Of a DNA stretch of 64,000 bases, positions 36,163 to 43,865 are shown piece by piece. Made by a program: the position numbers and the translations under genes. Each line of letters starts with the position of its first letter. The first letter of the stretch is position 1. Below the pieces are notes generated by a model, which was not told where the DNA came from, ran no database searches, and was given only the letters and a program-made list of their open reading frames with translations. This DNA comes from Streptococcus suis YS56 (GTDB lineage: Bacteria; Bacillota; Bacilli; Lactobacillales; Streptococcaceae), in NCBI RefSeq assembly GCF_000440115.1, contig NZ_ALMY01000029.1, positions 1 to 64,000 of the forward strand, written 5' to 3'.

Positions 36163-36600
36163 AATAAAGTGATAGGCTAAAGTCAAAAAGGAGTTTTCCC
36201 AAGGTCCAGTCTATTCAAACAATTTTAGAATCTTGTATCTCACAACTCTTCTTGTGTCGTTGAACCAGATAAAGATGTTGCCTGTTCCAGAATATCTTCC
36301 TTCCAACAAATGGTTTCCGCTATGCTTTCTTATTTTTAGTTATTGATTTGAAACAATCCCTCGGATTACTTGCCCAGTCAATGGACTGGGGAGATAAAAG
36401 AGTGGAACAAGTCACTTCTGCAAAATCAGGCAAGGGGAGTTCAAATAATGATGACACTATTTGAAGTTGGAAATAAGGAAACCAAGTAATCAACGATGGA
36501 CGAAATGACTATCATTTGCTAGCCAGTTTCTTTGTGATAGGGAGCTGGCTTTTTCTTGTTCGTTTTTTACAAAAATTTTGGCTAGGTAGCCGATAATTTC
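36163..36600. other. Long non-coding interval
   Basis: About 440 bp without a supported gene. Contains a second hairpin AGCCAG/CTGGCT with T-run near 36520-36556 and a 13-codon open frame at 36449 (MMTLFEVGNKETK). Short, stop-broken coding-like stretches suggest decayed DNA, but no parent gene was recognised. Confidence 0.4.
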
Positions 36601-36627
36601 TTGCATTTTCGGGGGGGTATATATAAT
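36601..36627 (+). promoter_or_regulatory. Promoter with G7 tract in the spacer
   Basis: TTGCAT (36601-36606) and TATAAT (36622-36627) are separated by 15 nt containing seven consecutive G (36611-36617). Changes in G number would alter spacing; nine G would give the optimal 17. It precedes the cell-wall protein gene. Confidence 0.6.
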
Positions 36628-36703
36628 AATAGATGAAAATACCTGTCCACTAGAAAGGAGTAGACGGGATAGGTGAAACCAAACAATAAAGAGGGAGCAA
36701 TAT

Positions 36704-39700
36704 ATGAAAAGAAAAAAGAAATACAAGTATGCCTATAAACGTCAGCGAAAATTGATGTTGTTGATGGGGGCTGCGACGATGGCTGTAGGTACGGTGACGA
36801 TGGGGCAGGTCTTGTCTGTCCACGCAGAAGAGACTGGTCCAGAACCTATTGTTACCGAACTTAAGGATAGCTCTGTAGTGACCGAAGCACCAACTGTAGG
36901 TGAAGAAGGACAAACAGGTTCTGACCAGACCGAACCTCCAACTCCTGTAGAAGTTGCACCACAGACGGAAGTCGAGGCAGGTCTTTCTGAACTAGAGGGA
37001 GAGCAAGCTGGGGTGCCAACAGAGAGAAGTGTGCCAGAGGAAAGAACACTGATCATAGAAACTTCCGAACAAGCTGCTCCAATCATAGCGGATATTGCTG
37101 TGAATGCAGAGGATGAGCAGGAGTACAGGAAGGCGAACGTCGGTCTGGAAATTACTTTCGAGCAAGTTGAGCAACCAGCAGTCGTTACTCATAAGCTAAT
37201 CAATAAAGATAGTGGAGAGGCCTATGTTGAAACAGCAACGATTGAGAAGCGTCCACATTATCGGTCTAATGGTGATTTTATTGGTACTGAAATTGATACA
37301 AGCATCCCAGAAACTACCCAAATAGCCTATGCTTATTTTAGAGAAGTACCTGCTGGAACCTATCGCCTGGAAATCGGTTTGACAGATTTGGAAAGCAAAC
37401 CCTACGAATTGGCTGCGGCTAGTCTTGAGAAAATAAACAATCTGTCAGATATTGTGATTAAACCTTATGCTGAAACGAATACGCAATTTGTAGAGCCAAA
37501 TCTAGTAGAGGTTAAGGTTGATAAGACGACCGTGAAAAAAGGGGAAAATGTTGTTTATACCCTGATTTATGACAGCCTGCCGGAAGTTTCTTATGGGGTT
37601 ATGCTACAAGACTTTTCTTATGGCTTTTTTGGTGCCGAGTATGATAAGTCGGGTAAAAAGACAGGACGTTCCATACTTCATATTGCAGAGAAGTTTTCTG
37701 AGGCTGGAGAGAAGAAGCTGGCATTTGATACCAGTTATGGTTATTTCTCTACAAAAGATTGGAAGAAACAGGTAGAAATTAGTGAAGCCAATAGGAATAA
37801 GTTGGCCCAACTGATGCCGACAGTGACAGTCCTAGATGAAGACTATAAGTACATTGAAATAACTTCCCTAACCCATATTGGTACCGACGGTAGCCGAAGT
37901 GAACTGGCTGCTCTTGACCCATCCTGGAGCCACTCCATCAACGCTCTTCCCGATGATTCGGGGCGCTTTTATCACAATAGGGTCTTGCACAAGCTCCAAG
38001 TGGGAGATCAGTTGGTCTATAAGGTGAAAATAAGTCCCGAGTACTTGGCAGAGCTGAAAAAGAAAAAGAGTGAGCAGAGTTATACAGAAACGGTTTCTTT
38101 GGAATTCGATAGGGTGTTCAATGTACAAGCTTTAGGTGGTACTGCCTTTGAATTTGATGAAAGAGATAGTTTGTATCTCAGTACAGACCAGTGGGAAACA
38201 GGTGAGGTAGATTTGACCTTTACGGTCAAAGATTATATGCATGGTTACCTGAACCTAAATCGTCTGGCTTCTGGAGCCTTTAATGAGTATTTCTTAGCTT
38301 TTGGAGGTTATTTATTCCAGATTGAGAATCCAGCCTATAGCCTGCCAAATTTATTGGAGCTAAAAAAATCCGACAAGATTTATGTTGGTGAAAATGGTGC
38401 TATAAAAGTAAAAACTTCAAATTCTAGTCTAATCTCGTCTGGAACAACTCAGTTGGACTTTGATATTCGACCAACTTTGGGAGATTTTGGAAATTCATTT
38501 GACTACCATTTATCTGTGGAACAGGACTATTCCGATTCATCAAATCCTGTTGTGACAGGTTGGCTTACAGGTTCTCTGTTTGATTCTGTGACAGAAAACC
38601 ATATTGGTAGCTATTCTTTAAAACGTGCGGAAATTTATTTTGATGGCTGGAAAGAAGAGATTACCGATCTTCCAAATTGGACCTTGGAGATCAGTGGAGA
38701 TAAGGTCTTCAAATCCAATTTCCTTCTATCAGGAGAGGAACGGACACAGATTGGTTCGATTGGGCGTAGTTGGGTATATGGATCATTAGGGCGGTTGCCA
38801 AAAGAGTTGCAAAACCGTCGTTTAGGTGTAAATAAAATTCAATTCTATGACCGTCAAGGAAATAATCTACCGACAGTAAATGCTGATTGGGTCTTATCAG
38901 AATATGAATTGAGAGAGGGAGATCGTCTTTATTACTACTTGCCTTCTACGGGAGAATTGACAGAATTAAAACCAGTCTTAGAAGATGGTCGTCGATTAGT
39001 GAAGGGAAGTAAGGACAGTAAGGGTCTCTATGTATTTGCGATGGCGCTAGAAGAAGATGGGGTTCAACCTACGGAGAATGCGGTTGGTACAACTAAGGTT
39101 CTATCTGGTCAAATTGAAGATGTTTATGTAAGCTTTTCAGAGGCAGATGTTAGTGCAGTAAGTAGTCTTCAAGTCGTTAAGGTAGAGGATGCTACTATTT
39201 TGGAAAAATTGCCTGATAGTTTCAAGCGTGAAGATGTGGATATGTTTGACATTAAGACACTTGATAAAGATGGTCAATTTGTCCAAATCCAGTCCAGTAA
39301 AGGTGCCTTTGTTACCCTACCTGTTTCACCAAATCGTAAGGTGACCAAGGTGATTTACTACTTACCACAAACAGGTGCAGTAGAAGAGTTGGAATACGAG
39401 TGGGATAAAACTTTCAATCTGGTATCTTTCAAAGTAAGCCATTTCTCTAACTATGCTATTGTCTATGAAGGAAATGATGAAAAGCCTCAACCAAGTGGCA
39501 CAACTTCAGGAACAGGCAATAACACTAGTCCAGAAACTGGTGAAGGTAGCACAAGTGCCGGTGATACGGCTTCAGTTTCTGGTAATAACACTAGCCCAGT
39601 TGGCTCAGTTGATAGCGTCTTAGTTGGTAGCCTAGGTAATGGTGGGCAATTGGATGCAAATAGGAGAGAGGAAGCGTCTGCTCAACCAACTAATGCTACA

Positions 39701-39856
39701 GTTGAACAAACCAACCATGTTGATTCAAAAGTTACAAGAGCCAGAAAGGTGAATGCTTTGCCAAATACAGCTGCACAGACAGGCGTAGTAGCGACTGTGT
39801 TGGGATTGGCTTTGGCAACACTGGCGTCATTTGTACAGAAAAAAAGAGAAGAGTAA
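36704..39856 (+). CDS. Sortase-anchored cell-wall surface protein (LPNTA)
   Basis: 1050 aa. Long basic signal peptide (KRKKKYKYAYKRQRKLMLLM, hydrophobic 17-38, cleavage near VHA-EE), an acidic Glu/Thr/Pro-rich segment (about 45-130), a large beta-rich region without obvious tandem repeats, a Ser/Thr/Gly/Asn linker with NNTSPETGEGSTSAG and NNTSPVGSV, and a C-terminal sorting signal LPNTA (about 1015-1019), hydrophobic helix and KKREE tail. Ala replaces the usual Gly of LPXTG. Likely adhesin or virulence factor; no enzyme motif seen. Confidence 0.85.
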   Translation: MKRKKKYKYAYKRQRKLMLLMGAATMAVGTVTMGQVLSVHAEETGPEPIVTELKDSSVVTEAPTVGEEGQTGSDQTEPPTPVEVAPQTEVEAGLSELEGEQAGVPTERSVPEERTLIIETSEQAAPIIADIAVNAEDEQEYRKANVGLEITFEQVEQPAVVTHKLINKDSGEAYVETATIEKRPHYRSNGDFIGTEIDTSIPETTQIAYAYFREVPAGTYRLEIGLTDLESKPYELAAASLEKINNLSDIVIKPYAETNTQFVEPNLVEVKVDKTTVKKGENVVYTLIYDSLPEVSYGVMLQDFSYGFFGAEYDKSGKKTGRSILHIAEKFSEAGEKKLAFDTSYGYFSTKDWKKQVEISEANRNKLAQLMPTVTVLDEDYKYIEITSLTHIGTDGSRSELAALDPSWSHSINALPDDSGRFYHNRVLHKLQVGDQLVYKVKISPEYLAELKKKKSEQSYTETVSLEFDRVFNVQALGGTAFEFDERDSLYLSTDQWETGEVDLTFTVKDYMHGYLNLNRLASGAFNEYFLAFGGYLFQIENPAYSLPNLLELKKSDKIYVGENGAIKVKTSNSSLISSGTTQLDFDIRPTLGDFGNSFDYHLSVEQDYSDSSNPVVTGWLTGSLFDSVTENHIGSYSLKRAEIYFDGWKEEITDLPNWTLEISGDKVFKSNFLLSGEERTQIGSIGRSWVYGSLGRLPKELQNRRLGVNKIQFYDRQGNNLPTVNADWVLSEYELREGDRLYYYLPSTGELTELKPVLEDGRRLVKGSKDSKGLYVFAMALEEDGVQPTENAVGTTKVLSGQIEDVYVSFSEADVSAVSSLQVVKVEDATILEKLPDSFKREDVDMFDIKTLDKDGQFVQIQSSKGAFVTLPVSPNRKVTKVIYYLPQTGAVEELEYEWDKTFNLVSFKVSHFSNYAIVYEGNDEKPQPSGTTSGTGNNTSPETGEGSTSAGDTASVSGNNTSPVGSVDSVLVGSLGNGGQLDANRREEASAQPTNATVEQTNHVDSKVTRARKVNALPNTAAQTGVVATVLGLALATLASFVQKKREE

Positions 39857-39921
39857 GTGCTTGAGATGCTTACAAGAGACTTAGATTTAATTTGGGGATT
39901 AAAAAATAATTATGAAGTAGC

Positions 39922-39950
39922 TTGACAAAACCCCAGAATTTATATAAAAT
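39922..39950 (+). promoter_or_regulatory. Promoter of rpmH
   Basis: TTGACA (39922-39927), 17-nt spacer, TAAAAT (39945-39950). Confidence 0.75.
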
Positions 39951-40024
39951 AGTTTGGTATGTTTAGTAACTGATCAAAACTAGCCGGCTAAACGAGTACA
40001 AGAATCTAAGAGGAGGTATTCATC

Positions 40025-40162
40025 GTGAAACGTACTTTTCAACCAAGTAAAATCCGTCGCGCACGCAAACACGGTTTCCGTAGCCGTATGGCAACTAAAA
40101 ACGGCCGTCGCGTGTTAGCAGCTCGTCGCCGTAAGGGACGTAAAGTTCTTACAGTAGCATAA
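40025..40162 (+). CDS. rpmH: 50S ribosomal protein L34
   Basis: 45 aa from a GTG start with GAGGAGG 8 to 9 bases upstream. Highly basic and typical: [20 protein letters not shown] then [19 protein letters not shown]. The C-terminus VLTVA is one residue longer than the common 44-aa form. Own promoter and terminator. Confidence 0.97.
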
Positions 40163-40173
40163 GAATACAACGA

Positions 40174-40208
40174 AAACCAGCAGAAACTCGAGTCTGCTGG
40201 TTTTTTCG
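40174..40208 (+). terminator. Terminator of rpmH
   Basis: AAACCAGCAGA-AACTCGAG-TCTGCTGGTTT followed by TTT. Confidence 0.9.
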
Positions 40209-40231
40209 TTGGAAAAGAATGGCTTGAAATA

Positions 40232-40246
40232 TGGTACAATAGAACC
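40232..40246 (+). promoter_or_regulatory. Extended -10 promoter abutting the tatD start
   Basis: TGG-TACAAT (40232-40240), AGAACC, ATG at 40247. No Shine-Dalgarno; the transcript is predicted to begin at the start codon. Confidence 0.55.
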
Positions 40247-41029
40247 ATGATACAGATATTTGATACACACACCCACCTCAACGTAGAGCAGTTTGACGGT
40301 CGGGTCCAAGAAGAATTAGACTTTGCCAAGGAAATGGGGGTCACCCTCCACAATGTGGTCGGTTTTGACCGAGCAACCATTGACAAGGCTATGGAACTGG
40401 CTGACCAGCATCCTGAAATTTATCTGACACTGGGCTGGCATCCGACAGAGGCTGGTTCTTATGATGACGAAGTGGAGAAATTTCTTCTCCAAGCTCTCCA
40501 ACACCCTAAAGTAATTGCCCTGGGGGAGATTGGGCTGGACTACTACTGGATGACGGCTGATAAGGAAACCCAGGCACGCGTCTTTAAACGTCAGATGGAG
40601 TTGGCTAAACAGTTGGATTTACCCTTTGTGGTTCATACTCGCGATGCTTTGGAAGATACTTACCAGATCATCAAGGAAGTCGGCATCGGTCCGCGTGGAG
40701 GGATCATGCATTCCTTCTCTGGCACGTTGGAGGAGGCTCAAGCCTTCATGGATTTGGGTATGCACATTTCCTTCTCGGGAGTCGTGACCTTCAAAAAAGC
40801 CGTCGAACTTCAGGAAGCGGCGCAAGCATTGCCCCTAGAAAAAATCCTGGTCGAGACGGATGCGCCCTACCTGGCCCCAGTTCCTAAGCGTGGTCGGGAA
40901 AATCGCACCGGGTACACCAGATATGTGGTGGAAATGCTGGCCCAGCTTCGCAACCAGTCGGTCGAAGAAGTGGCGAAAGCGACCTACGAGAATGCAAGGA
41001 GCTTGTTCAGAATTGACTCAGAAAATTAA
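40247..41029 (+). CDS. tatD: TatD-family metal-dependent DNase
   Basis: 260 aa TIM-barrel hydrolase. Metal ligands in FDTHTHLN (5-12), GEIGLDYYW (about 90-98), VVHTRDA (about 127-133), MHSFSG (about 150) and ETDAPYL (about 204-210). Family acts as 3'-5' DNase/RNase in repair. Overlaps rnmV by 17 bp, the usual streptococcal arrangement. Confidence 0.93.
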   Translation: MIQIFDTHTHLNVEQFDGRVQEELDFAKEMGVTLHNVVGFDRATIDKAMELADQHPEIYLTLGWHPTEAGSYDDEVEKFLLQALQHPKVIALGEIGLDYYWMTADKETQARVFKRQMELAKQLDLPFVVHTRDALEDTYQIIKEVGIGPRGGIMHSFSGTLEEAQAFMDLGMHISFSGVVTFKKAVELQEAAQALPLEKILVETDAPYLAPVPKRGRENRTGYTRYVVEMLAQLRNQSVEEVAKATYENARSLFRIDSEN

Positions 41030-41582
41030 GATACAGGAAGTCCTCGTTGTTGAGGGAAAAGACGATACAGCAAACCTAAAACGATTTTACGAGGTGGATA
41101 CCTACGAAACCAGAGGCTCTGCCATATCAGACGATGACTTGGAACGCATTGAGAAACTCCATGACCTGCGTGGCGTTATTGTCTTTACTGACCCAGACTA
41201 CAATGGAGAGCGGATTCGGAAGATGATTATGCGGGCCATTCCCACGGTCAAACACGCCTTTTTACAGCGGGACGAGGCCAGACCCAAGTCCAAAACAAAA
41301 GGGCGGTCCTTGGGCATTGAGCACGCCAGCTTTGAGGACTTGGAAAAAGCCCTCGCAGGCGTGCGTGGTTACTACGATGATGAACATAACTTTGACATCA
41401 CCAAGTCAGATTTAATGCGCCTAGGCTTGCTTATGGGTGGCGACAGTCGCAAGCGGAGGGAGCATCTGGGAGAACAGCTCCGCATCGGCTACTGCAACGG
41501 CAAGCAGTTGCTCAAACGCTTGGAACTGTTTGGGATAAGTCTGGCGGAAGTGGAGGAGGCAACGGAGAGCTATCATGGATAG
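41013..41582 (+). CDS. rnmV: Ribonuclease M5
   Basis: 189 aa, matures 5S rRNA. TOPRIM domain with catalytic Glu in VLVVEGKDDTANLKRF (about 9-24) and FTDPDYNGERIRK; GRSLGIEHASFEDLEKAL is also typical. TTG at 41013 chosen because AAGGAG lies 11 bases before and the N-terminus then matches the family; ATG at 40992 would add seven residues. The 3' end overlaps the next gene by 8 bp. Confidence 0.9.
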   Translation: MTQKIKIQEVLVVEGKDDTANLKRFYEVDTYETRGSAISDDDLERIEKLHDLRGVIVFTDPDYNGERIRKMIMRAIPTVKHAFLQRDEARPKSKTKGRSLGIEHASFEDLEKALAGVRGYYDDEHNFDITKSDLMRLGLLMGGDSRKRREHLGEQLRIGYCNGKQLLKRLELFGISLAEVEEATESYHG

Positions 41583-41943
41583 GGTCTACGCTGTTAAGTG
41601 CTTGGTTAAAAACGAGTTTGAACCTTCTTATGAAGATTATTCATCTTATGAAGAAGTGATCTACTTGCTGCCGGCTAATGTCCTTGTTTGGGAGGATGAG
41701 CAGGTTGATAAGAACAAGCTAGCGGACCACTTGCGTAAATCAGTTGAAGATGGTTATGTCAATGCGGATGGGATTTGGAAGCAGAGCCGTTTGTTTCATA
41801 TTGCCGGTGTGCAAGAAATGGACGACAGGGTAGAGTTTGATGGCCCAGCCGTGGAAGTTTATCGCTGGTTTTACAATTTTGACCGTCCAGTTACTGAGGA
41901 AGAATTTTTGAATCTCTATTATTTTGATGATTTGGGGAGGTAA
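41575..41943 (+). CDS. Hypothetical protein, 122 aa
   Basis: Acidic, soluble, with no signal or membrane segment. Begins MDRVYAVKCLVKNEFEPSYE and ends FLNLYYFDDLGR. Overlaps rnmV and is probably co-translated. No family or motif recognised. It marks the left edge of the accessory interval that separates rnmV from ksgA. Confidence 0.7.
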   Translation: MDRVYAVKCLVKNEFEPSYEDYSSYEEVIYLLPANVLVWEDEQVDKNKLADHLRKSVEDGYVNADGIWKQSRLFHIAGVQEMDDRVEFDGPAVEVYRWFYNFDRPVTEEEFLNLYYFDDLGR

Positions 41944-41986
41944 ACAATCTAGGGCGGAAATATTACTATTTCTGCTTTTTTGAAGA

Positions 41987-42015
41987 TTGCTACTGACATC
42001 TATTCGTGTTACAAT
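41987..42015 (+). promoter_or_regulatory. Promoter of the first TA pair
   Basis: TTGCTA (41987-41992), 17-nt spacer, TACAAT (42010-42015). Confidence 0.55.
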
Positions 42016-42040
42016 ATAGAAAACTAGGAGGTGAACTAGG

Positions 42041-42328
42041 TTGCTAACTATAAAGAAAGATGCCCAAGTGAATTTCAAAACGGATTCCAGACTTTTGGAA
42101 AAAGCCAAGGAAGTATTTGCTATGAACAAGCTGGATTTAACAGCTGGGTTTAACCTCTTCTTGCAAAATATTGCTGTAAAAAATGAGTTGCCAATTCTGA
42201 CAGAAGAAGAGTTGGAAAGAGAAGAGTTGTTTTTACAACTTCAAAAGGAAATTCAAGAAAACCAACAGGCGATTGAGGCAGGTCGCGGGATCAGCCTAGA
42301 AAGTGTCAAAGAGAAGTATGGAATTTGA
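42041..42328 (+). CDS. RelB/DinJ-type antitoxin
   Basis: 95 aa. N-terminal ribbon-helix-helix-like segment (AQVNFKTDSRLLEKAKEVFA, then LDLTAGFNLFLQNIAVKNELP) and a helical C-terminal toxin-binding tail. TTG start behind AGGAGGTGAACTAGG. Stop overlaps the toxin start (ATGGAATTTGA), so the pair is translationally coupled. The protein should bind and repress its own promoter. Confidence 0.85.
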   Translation: MLTIKKDAQVNFKTDSRLLEKAKEVFAMNKLDLTAGFNLFLQNIAVKNELPILTEEELEREELFLQLQKEIQENQQAIEAGRGISLESVKEKYGI

Positions 42329-42647
42329 GTCATATTCAGTGATACTTGCTCCTGCAGTGGAGCAGGAATTGGCAGAGATTTATGCCTATTTCTCGGAACA
42401 GTTCTCAGAAGAAATTGCCAAAAGACGAATTGGGATGATTGTTGAAGCTTTGGAGAGTTTGCAAATTTTTCCTGAACGTGGTTTTAACGCCGATAACCGT
42501 TTTGGTAAGCAGATAGACCCGCCACATCTAACCCGAGGTTACGTTATTGGAAAAGACTACATCGCCCTCTATCGCGTAGTGAAAAATGAAGTTCGAGTTG
42601 GTCACCTTCTTGCGACCAAGAGTGATTATGTCAAGTTGTTGAAGTGA
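42318..42647 (+). CDS. RelE/ParE-superfamily toxin
   Basis: 109 aa from the ATG inside the antitoxin stop region. RelE/ParE fold pattern: VEQELAEIYAYFSEQFS helices, ALESLQIFPERGFNA, and strand YIALYRVVKNEVRVGHLLATKSDY. The family includes mRNA interferases and gyrase inhibitors; target not predictable. A copy of its C-terminus recurs at 43707-43798. Confidence 0.85.
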   Translation: MEFESYSVILAPAVEQELAEIYAYFSEQFSEEIAKRRIGMIVEALESLQIFPERGFNADNRFGKQIDPPHLTRGYVIGKDYIALYRVVKNEVRVGHLLATKSDYVKLLK

Positions 42648-42653
42648 GAGAGT

Positions 42654-43109
42654 ATGAGTAGGACAGAACAAGTCATCCTAACCAATATGTGTATGATTAC
42701 AGACGGTCAGCAGGTATTGGTCCAGGATAGGAAGTCTGAAAAGTGGCCTGGAGTGACTTTTCCAGGTGGTCATGTCGAACGTGGAGAGAGTATTATTTCC
42801 TCCGTCATTCGTGAAATCAGGGAAGAAACGGGCTTGACGGTGTCCAATATCGAACTCTGTGGCATTCAAAACTGGACGGACCCTACTGACCACTATCGTT
42901 ATCTAGTATTTTGCTACAAAACCAGTCAGTTTTCAGGCTCTATCCAATCTTCAGATGAGGGCAAGGTCTTCTGGATTGACCGTGAGGATTTGAAGAATGT
43001 TCAGTTGGCAGATGGTTTTGAAACCATACTAGAAATCTTTGAACAGCCACAGCTGACGGAGAATTTTTACTGGTTTGAAGATGGCGAGTGGAAGGTGGAG
43101 AATCGCTAA
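42654..43109 (+). CDS. NUDIX hydrolase, MutT-like
   Basis: 151 aa. NUDIX box GGHVERGESIISSVIREIRE followed by ETGLTV (about 38-63), preceded by KWPGVTFP typical of 8-oxo-dGTP-type enzymes. ATG 6 bp after the toxin stop. Lies between two toxin-antitoxin pairs inside the rnmV-ksgA insertion. Confidence 0.85.
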   Translation: MSRTEQVILTNMCMITDGQQVLVQDRKSEKWPGVTFPGGHVERGESIISSVIREIREETGLTVSNIELCGIQNWTDPTDHYRYLVFCYKTSQFSGSIQSSDEGKVFWIDREDLKNVQLADGFETILEIFEQPQLTENFYWFEDGEWKVENR

Positions 43110-43110
43110 A

Positions 43111-43142
43111 GAGTTGTACAATAAGTTTGACAACTCTTTTTT
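43111..43142 (+). terminator. Terminator sharing bases with the next promoter
   Basis: GAGTTGTACAA-TAAG-TTTGACAACTC followed by TTTTTTT. The TTGACA of the next promoter is inside the right arm. Confidence 0.7.
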
Positions 43143-43155
43143 TCTGTGCTATAGT
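43127..43155 (+). promoter_or_regulatory. Promoter of yefM-yoeB
   Basis: TTGACA (43127-43132), 17-nt spacer, TATAGT (43150-43155). Overlaps the preceding terminator hairpin. Confidence 0.7.
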
Positions 43156-43184
43156 GAGGCTAGAATTGATAAGAGGTGTAGCTT

Positions 43185-43445
43185 ATGGAAGCCATTATGT
43201 ATTCCCATTTTCGAAATCACTTAAAGGACTATATGAAAAAGGTCAATGACGAGTTTGAGCCTTTGGTTGTGGTTAATAAAAATCCAGAGGAAGATATTGT
43301 TGTACTCTCAAAGAGTGAGTGGGATAGCTTACAAGAAACCCTTGCTGTTGCCCGGAACACTTATCTGTCTCAAAAAGTTTTGCGTGGTATGGCTCAAGTT
43401 AAAGCAGGACAAACCCAAGAACGAAACTTGATAGAGGCGGACTAA
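43185..43445 (+). CDS. yefM: YefM/Phd-type antitoxin
   Basis: 86 aa. Phd/YefM N-terminus (AIMYSHFRNHLKDYMKKVND, then PLVVVNKNPEEDIVVLSKSEWDSL) binds DNA as a dimer; the C-terminal part neutralises YoeB. AGAGG precedes the ATG. yoeB starts one base after the stop. Confidence 0.9.
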   Translation: MEAIMYSHFRNHLKDYMKKVNDEFEPLVVVNKNPEEDIVVLSKSEWDSLQETLAVARNTYLSQKVLRGMAQVKAGQTQERNLIEAD

Positions 43446-43446
43446 T

Positions 43447-43704
43447 ATGGGAATCCATTTTACAGACGACGCCTGGGAAGACTATCTTTATTGGCAAGGT
43501 CAGGATAAGAAAACACTGAAGAGAATCAATAATATTATCAAGGATATGCAACGACACCCGTTTGAAGGAATTGCTAAGCCAGAACATTTGAAGTATGACT
43601 ATCAAGGTGCCTGGTCAAGAAGGATTGATGCGGAAAATCGGCTGATATACATGGTAGAAGCAGATAAGTTGTATATCCTGTCTTTAAAGGATCATTATAA
43701 GTAA
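43447..43704 (+). CDS. yoeB: YoeB-type mRNA interferase toxin
   Basis: 85 aa. YoeB signature DDAWEDYLYWQGQDKKTLKR (6-25), PFEGIAKPEHLKYDYQGAWSRR (split near 38-59) and the catalytic C-terminus SLKDHYK. Cleaves mRNA at the translating ribosome. Second type II pair within 1.7 kb. Confidence 0.93.
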   Translation: MGIHFTDDAWEDYLYWQGQDKKTLKRINNIIKDMQRHPFEGIAKPEHLKYDYQGAWSRRIDAENRLIYMVEADKLYILSLKDHYK

Positions 43705-43706
43705 AG

Positions 43707-43798
43707 ATCGGAATGCCCTTTATCGTGTGGTGAACAACGAAGTTCGTGTCGGTCATCTCTTTGTGACTAAGAGTGACTATGTGAAGTTGTTGAAGTGA
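43707..43798 (+). pseudogene. 3' remnant of a RelE-type toxin gene
   Basis: Reads NALYRVVNNEVRVGHL then FVTKSDYVKLLK to a TGA; the intact toxin ends IALYRVVKNEVRVGHL then LATKSDYVKLLK. Starts right after the yoeB stop, with no start codon of its own. Most differences are silent. It and the toxin end at 42566-42647 flank the NUDIX and yefM-yoeB genes as direct repeats. Confidence 0.85.
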
Positions 43799-43865
43799 GG
43801 GGGAGAGATGTCGACGATTACATACATAATTTAATAAAACGAACCTAAATAGGAGGATGCTACTA

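Noticed and set aside
43857..43865. Earlier ATG as start of the MBL gene
   Set aside because: It overlaps the AGGAGG ribosome binding site that serves the ATG at 43866.
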